Assembly (NCBI GenBank): GCA_004525465.1
Contig: SPCN01000059.1
Span: forward strand, 1-10,849
Source: Chrysiogenales bacterium
Lineage (GTDB): Bacteria; Acidobacteriota; Aminicenantia; UBA2199
Direction: 5' to 3'
DNA length: 10,849 bases
Shown here: positions 7,364 through 10,849 of the stretch, piece by piece
Layout: each line of letters begins with the position of its first letter
Numbering within the stretch: the first letter of the stretch is position 1
The notes under the pieces: generated by a model
Database searches by the model: none
What the model was told of the DNA's origin: nothing
Seen by the model: the letters and a program-made list of their open reading frames with translations, nothing else
Program-made: the position numbers and the translations under genes

Positions 7364-8347
7364 TTATTTCTGTTCACTATTTCTCAAATCATTAATAATT
7401 CCGGCATCAAGCCAATATAAATCATGGAAATTTGGCTCACTATGCCATCTGGTAAAAAAAAGGTATTTTCCATCAGGTGATACTCCCGGAAACCTTTCCT
7501 GTTTATCGGTATTGATTGCAGCTCCCATGTTGATAGCCTTTCTCCAATTTCCATTCTTTTCTTTAAAGCTGATGTATAAATCGCCTGAGCCATATCCACC
7601 TTCCCTGTCCGAGGAAAATATCAGGTAACTCTCATCCGCTGCAATAAACGGACACCAATCCAGAGAATCTTTCTGATTAATCTGTTCGGGAAGCAATTCA
7701 GGTGTAGAATACGCTCCGTTTATAAACTCACTTCGGAATATTCCGCAGTTTCTTTTAAAACCATCGGCGATATCCAGAAAATAAAGTGTACCTTGTCCTG
7801 TTAATATACCTTGTCTTGTCCTTGTTACTGTAGGTGTCCAGAGACCAATGAAATTATTTATTGGTTTTGGTTCACTCCAACCTTGTTCTATTTTGTCCGC
7901 AATCCAAATATCGTTTTCCTGAGATCCACTTGGTTCTTTTGGGCGCTTTGAAGCAAAAAAAAGATTTTTACCATCATAAGAAATAAAAGGATGATCATCA
8001 TGATAGTTACCGGAGAAAGGAGCAACGATTGATGGCGACCATTTATTGTTTTCATATTTAGTATAATATATTTTTCTTGTTTCGTTCTCTCCACTTGTTG
8101 TAGACCAGTATATTTCTTTGCCATCGGGAGTAAAGGTTGGACTGCTATGTGCTAAATGCTTGATAATTTCAGGCGCAAATAATTCCGCTGCTTTGCCCGG
8201 GGGAGTTTTGCCCATATACCGCCATGATTCTCCCTGGCCGGATGTGGCTGGGTGCCCCGCCAAGACGCAGGGAGATTGCTTTTGTGCAAAGCCAATTGCT
8301 GAAAAAATGATAACTATAAATATTGCAATGATCCATTTTGTTTGCAT
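7364..8347 (-). CDS. Exported PD40 (TolB-like) beta-propeller protein, tandem paralogue
   Basis: A 327-residue protein with a signal peptide (1-21, ending IGFA before QKQ). PD40-type strands include SPTFTPDGKEIYW (69-81), HPFISYDGKNLFF (119-131), PFIAADESYLIFSSDR (233-248) and FPGVSPDGKYLFFTR (286-300). It aligns along its length with the product of 6350-7315, including YMGKTPPGKAAELFAPEII (44-62), the GxYxxPELLP stretch (211-220) and the WLDAGII end (312-318). It differs by a short insertion near residues 178-186 (see findings). Codon use is strongly AT-rich. GGAG lies 9 bases before the ATG, and the gene sits 24 bases after the SBBP gene. It is probably a binding scaffold in the periplasm or on the outer surface; no enzymatic residues are recognised. 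Confidence 0.87.
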   Translation of the reverse strand: MQTKWIIAIFIVIIFSAIGFAQKQSPCVLAGHPATSGQGESWRYMGKTPPGKAAELFAPEIIKHLAHSSPTFTPDGKEIYWSTTSGENETRKIYYTKYENNKWSPSIVAPFSGNYHDDHPFISYDGKNLFFASKRPKEPSGSQENDIWIADKIEQGWSEPKPINNFIGLWTPTVTRTRQGILTGQGTLYFLDIADGFKRNCGIFRSEFINGAYSTPELLPEQINQKDSLDWCPFIAADESYLIFSSDREGGYGSGDLYISFKEKNGNWRKAINMGAAINTDKQERFPGVSPDGKYLFFTRWHSEPNFHDLYWLDAGIINDLRNSEQK

Positions 8348-8371
8348 AGTTTTTAACTCCTTCTAAAATTA

Positions 8372-9916
8372 TTATCTCTGTGTGGAATTGTTCTTTAATA
8401 CTAATCTTCCCAGTATGATATAAGTTGGTGGTTCCTCAAGAGCATTCCCGGTTATAGGAAAGCCCGTTGTCCCGGCAGCTTCGCGCTGCCCTGCTTCTGC
8501 AATAAAACTAACATTTCCAATTTTGTCTGCGTGAATTTGAAACCGGAAACAACCGCCTAAATAGGTCGAATAAAGAAGTTTGCTGTTCTTGATGTCAATC
8601 ACGGAAATAAAGGATTTCCTGCGACCAAAAAAAGTATTGTTAAATGTCTTTTCCAAAACAGGGAATTCTGAAAACAGGGCATTCTTAGTAAGTGGAAAAT
8701 TCGGAGAGATTGTTGTTCCCCCAATGACGATCGTATCTTTGTTGAGAAACGATACGGTTGTAATACTATCGGATTCACTTCCTCCAAACAGGGTGGAATA
8801 TTCCAGCTTCATGTCATCGGAATTAAAAACCGATATAAAGCAATCCCTTTCTCCTCTCCTTATATTGCCCAGTGCATTTTCGGTGATAGGAAACCCATCC
8901 TCCTTCGTGCTGCCGCACACCACCAACCTGTTTGGAGCAGCCCAGGAAAGAGTAGAGCCCATATGGCCTCCGGCACCAAAATAACTTAAATACAGAAGCT
9001 TTGTGCCCGTTTCATTGACTTTGGCTATGAAGTGATCAATTCCGTCCTCATATCCGCCTACCTTGGGTTTAATCATATTTTTTCGAATGGCATTTTTGGT
9101 TACCGGAAGATATGGGGTAACGGTAAAACCGGTTACATAAATACTATCCTTGTTATCAACAGCCAGACCAGTAATCATTTCCATTACCCCGTTTCCCAGA
9201 GAAGTAGAGAACAATAGTTTATCGCCATTGGGGCTGAATTTGGACAGGAAGGAATCATTCTTCGTAAATTTATTGTCGATAACCCCTTTTGTGGTTGGAA
9301 AGTCTTGTGAACATGTGACCCCGGCGATAAGGATATTTCCTTTGGAGTCAATCTTAATATTCCCGGCACTTACTGTTTCCTCCACTTTTCCACCAATAAA
9401 TGTTGAGAAAACAATAGCACTTGCGGTTGGGTTTATTTTTACAAGGTAAACGTCGCCGGCCCATTCACCTTCTCCGTTAAAACTGGTATCGTATGCTCCG
9501 GGGGTTACAGGAAAATCAGCAGAATGGGTGCCTCCCGTCAAATAGATATACCCATCCTTATCAACTGTTATGGCTGTATGATGTTCTCTTTTTGTACCGC
9601 CTATTAAGGTTGCAAATACTATTTTGCCATCCGGCGTAAATTTTGCCACAAAAGCGTCCGCTTCTCCCTTGAACTCTCTTTGAAGCGCTCCTTCTGTAGT
9701 TGGAAAATTTTTATCTCTGGTATTCCCTGAAACATAGGTGTATCCATCACTATCGGTATAGATATCAAAACCAGCAGCATATTTGTCGGTGTGTGAAAGA
9801 TAAGTAGAAAACCCAAGGGTATATGCCATGCTATCCACCTGCTTATCGGTTTGCGCCGGCATAATCCCCTGACTAAAATAAATTCCCAATAAAATAAAAA
9901 TAATTTTATTTAACAT
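8372..9916 (-). CDS. Exported SBBP-repeat seven-bladed beta-propeller protein
   Basis: A 514-residue secreted protein. The signal peptide (1-21) ends MPAQ. The whole mature part is SBBP-type propeller repeats (PF06739 style). The FPxTxxA turn occurs seven times, at about 71, 135, 206, 270 (as LPVTKNAI), 342, 407 and 486. The following strand DAFVAKF...FSTxxGG recurs at the same spacing. The first partial unit (GFSTYLSH, 35-42) and the last (TYIILGRLVL, 498-507) look able to complete one another, which would close a ring of seven blades. No catalytic motif is seen. The ribosome binding site GGAG is 6 bases before the ATG and overlaps the stop codon of the upstream ankyrin-MBL gene. The gene is AT-rich compared with that neighbour. 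The role is unknown; SBBP proteins are common as surface or secreted proteins in environmental bacteria. Confidence 0.88.
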   Translation of the reverse strand: MLNKIIFILLGIYFSQGIMPAQTDKQVDSMAYTLGFSTYLSHTDKYAAGFDIYTDSDGYTYVSGNTRDKNFPTTEGALQREFKGEADAFVAKFTPDGKIVFATLIGGTKREHHTAITVDKDGYIYLTGGTHSADFPVTPGAYDTSFNGEGEWAGDVYLVKINPTASAIVFSTFIGGKVEETVSAGNIKIDSKGNILIAGVTCSQDFPTTKGVIDNKFTKNDSFLSKFSPNGDKLLFSTSLGNGVMEMITGLAVDNKDSIYVTGFTVTPYLPVTKNAIRKNMIKPKVGGYEDGIDHFIAKVNETGTKLLYLSYFGAGGHMGSTLSWAAPNRLVVCGSTKEDGFPITENALGNIRRGERDCFISVFNSDDMKLEYSTLFGGSESDSITTVSFLNKDTIVIGGTTISPNFPLTKNALFSEFPVLEKTFNNTFFGRRKSFISVIDIKNSKLLYSTYLGGCFRFQIHADKIGNVSFIAEAGQREAAGTTGFPITGNALEEPPTYIILGRLVLKNNSTQR

Positions 9917-9922
9917 AATATT

Positions 9923-9926
9923 CTCC
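9923..9926 (-). promoter_or_regulatory. Ribosome binding site overlapping the upstream stop codon
   Basis: GGAG on the minus strand shares its first G with the TAG stop (9926-9928) of the ankyrin-MBL gene, 6 bases before the ATG of the SBBP gene. This tight packing implies that the two genes are cotranscribed and probably coupled in translation. Confidence 0.6.
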
Positions 9927-10849
9927 TATCTTCCAATAGGCTTTACTGCAAAACAATCGCCGGGAAATTCCGCGCAGTGCAAGGTGTTTTCATATCCCCG
10001 CTCTTTGGCCTCCTTGGCGAACAGCTGGTATTGGAGCGGGTTGCCGGCGGCATGCATGGGAAAAACATGGCGGGCCGCCAGGCGGTCCATGGTGTAATAG
10101 TCGCCTTTTTTCACGGCCACGATATCGCCGAAGCCGCAGCCGCTGACCGGCGCGAACAGGATGTCGGCCTTGAGGCCCTGGTCGGCCAGGAAGTCGATCT
10201 CTTTCTTGAACGGACCGGAAAAATCCCGCTGGCGGTTGGCGTGGTCGCCGGGATGGAAAATGGTCACTCCATCTACCTGGACGAAATAACCCTGGCCGCT
10301 GTCATTGGATTCGATCGGGATGATTTCTACGCCGTTCATGGCTTTCTTTTCATGGGCAGGAAGAAGGGAATAACCGTCTTTCCCTTCGGGCTTGAAACCG
10401 GCGATGTAAGTAATGTTCTGGATTTCCTTTTTCCAATCGAATACGGTGGGCGAGTAATGGTCGGCATGGCTGTGGGAGATGAAGACGATTACGGGCAGGT
10501 CCTTGACCTCGGCGGGGACGATCCAGCCGTTGGCCAACCCCGGCTGATCGGGTGCGGGATCGGGCTTGTAGTAATCAAAAATCAGTAAATGATTGGCGGT
10601 TCTGACCGCCCAGCCGGAATGTTCCGTATACCAGACCAGGGCTTCGCCCCTGGCCAATGGTTTCTGCAACAAGTGGGGTCCGGTGGGCCCGTCAAGAATT
10701 TTCCCGGGTGTGGCGCCGCGGCCGACCAGGAATTCGCTGATATTTTTGTGTCCGTAACGAACGGCCAGGCCGAACGGAGAATGGTCCCATTTGTCCTTGG
10801 CATTGACGTCGGCCCCCTTGTCCAGGAGGGCCTTGACGATATCGCCGTA
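9926..10849 (-). CDS. Ankyrin-repeat / metallo-beta-lactamase-fold fusion protein, C-terminal part (5' end outside window)
   Basis: 307 residues are visible. The frame is open to the right window edge, where YGDIVKALLDKGADVNAK and SPFGLAVRYGHKNISEFLV are ankyrin repeats, so this is the C-terminal part of a longer gene. A TTG at 10672 is internal. The MBL domain (about 60-305 of the fragment) has SHSHADHY (125-132) as metal motif, HPGDH with the probable bridging Asp at 202, and FPMHAAG with His at 266. As in the paralogue at 3826-5601, the expected His before the GY strand is replaced by IESNDSGQGY. The two domains are largely identical: a 46-residue block around HPGDH differs at only two positions. 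This copy ends at PIGR and lacks the lysine-rich tail. An exported location is inferred only from the paralogue. It lies 9 bases before the SBBP gene. Confidence 0.9.
   Translation of the reverse strand, partial: YGDIVKALLDKGADVNAKDKWDHSPFGLAVRYGHKNISEFLVGRGATPGKILDGPTGPHLLQKPLARGEALVWYTEHSGWAVRTANHLLIFDYYKPDPAPDQPGLANGWIVPAEVKDLPVIVFISHSHADHYSPTVFDWKKEIQNITYIAGFKPEGKDGYSLLPAHEKKAMNGVEIIPIESNDSGQGYFVQVDGVTIFHPGDHANRQRDFSGPFKKEIDFLADQGLKADILFAPVSGCGFGDIVAVKKGDYYTMDRLAARHVFPMHAAGNPLQYQLFAKEAKERGYENTLHCAEFPGDCFAVKPIGR
9945..10660. repeat. MBL-domain coding segment duplicated (copy 2 of a direct repeat)
   Basis: Direct-repeat partner of about 3890-4640, including the exact 32-base match at 10284-10315. 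The pair spans roughly 6 kb, so recombination between the copies could delete or amplify the genes in between. The limits are approximate. Confidence 0.7.

Noticed and set aside
9977..10588. Plus-strand ORF of 203 codons resembling the one at 3874-4551
   Set aside because: It is antisense to the second MBL copy; similarity between the two antisense frames only reflects the gene duplication.
10670..10672. TTG as start of a stand-alone MBL protein
   Set aside because: The frame continues upstream with clear ankyrin repeats to the window edge, so it is an internal Leu codon.
1..10849. CRISPR array, tRNA/rRNA genes, transposase or integrase
   Set aside because: None was seen by eye on either strand; the GC shift has no attached mobility gene within the window.

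Overview
The window holds the 3' end of ftsZ on the plus strand (1-852). Facing it is a run of nine genes, all on the minus strand (925 to beyond 10849). It looks like a chromosomal segment of a Gram-negative-type bacterium: strong GGAG-type ribosome binding sites, classical signal peptides, and an FtsZ with the usual C-terminal peptide. The mix of SBBP and PD40 propellers, ankyrin/metallo-beta-lactamase fusions and leadered methyltransferases recalls Acidobacteriota/Aminicenantes-like environmental genomes. That placement is a guess from gene content, not a phylogeny.

Layout in the direction of transcription (right to left): an ankyrin + metallo-beta-lactamase-fold protein cut by the window edge (9926-10849); a seven-repeat SBBP propeller (8372-9916); two related PD40 propellers (7364-8347 and 6350-7315); an exported SAM-dependent methyltransferase (5617-6315); a complete ankyrin + metallo-beta-lactamase protein (3826-5601); a GC-rich hairpin and a 143-base gap with a possible promoter; then methyltransferase (3041-3682), APC amino-acid permease (1575-2978) and methyltransferase (925-1578). 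Gaps from 9926 down to 5601 are 9 to 48 bases, each with a ribosome binding site, so these six genes probably form one operon. The last three form a second unit, or a read-through extension; the permease stop and the last methyltransferase start overlap as ATGA.

Two things stand out. First, every complete gene in the run except the permease begins with a signal peptide, and three of them are class I methyltransferase paralogues with intact SAM-binding motifs, although SAM is normally cytoplasmic. Second, two closely related ankyrin-MBL genes flank a block (about 6.3-9.9 kb) that is far more AT-rich than its surroundings. This suggests gene duplication plus acquisition of the propeller genes. 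Together the genes look like a cell-envelope module of protein-interaction scaffolds (ankyrin, propellers), a metallohydrolase, methyltransferases and a small-molecule transporter. Its substrate cannot be read from the sequence.

No tRNA, rRNA, CRISPR array, transposase or integrase gene was seen. No gene-free stretch exceeds 150 bases.
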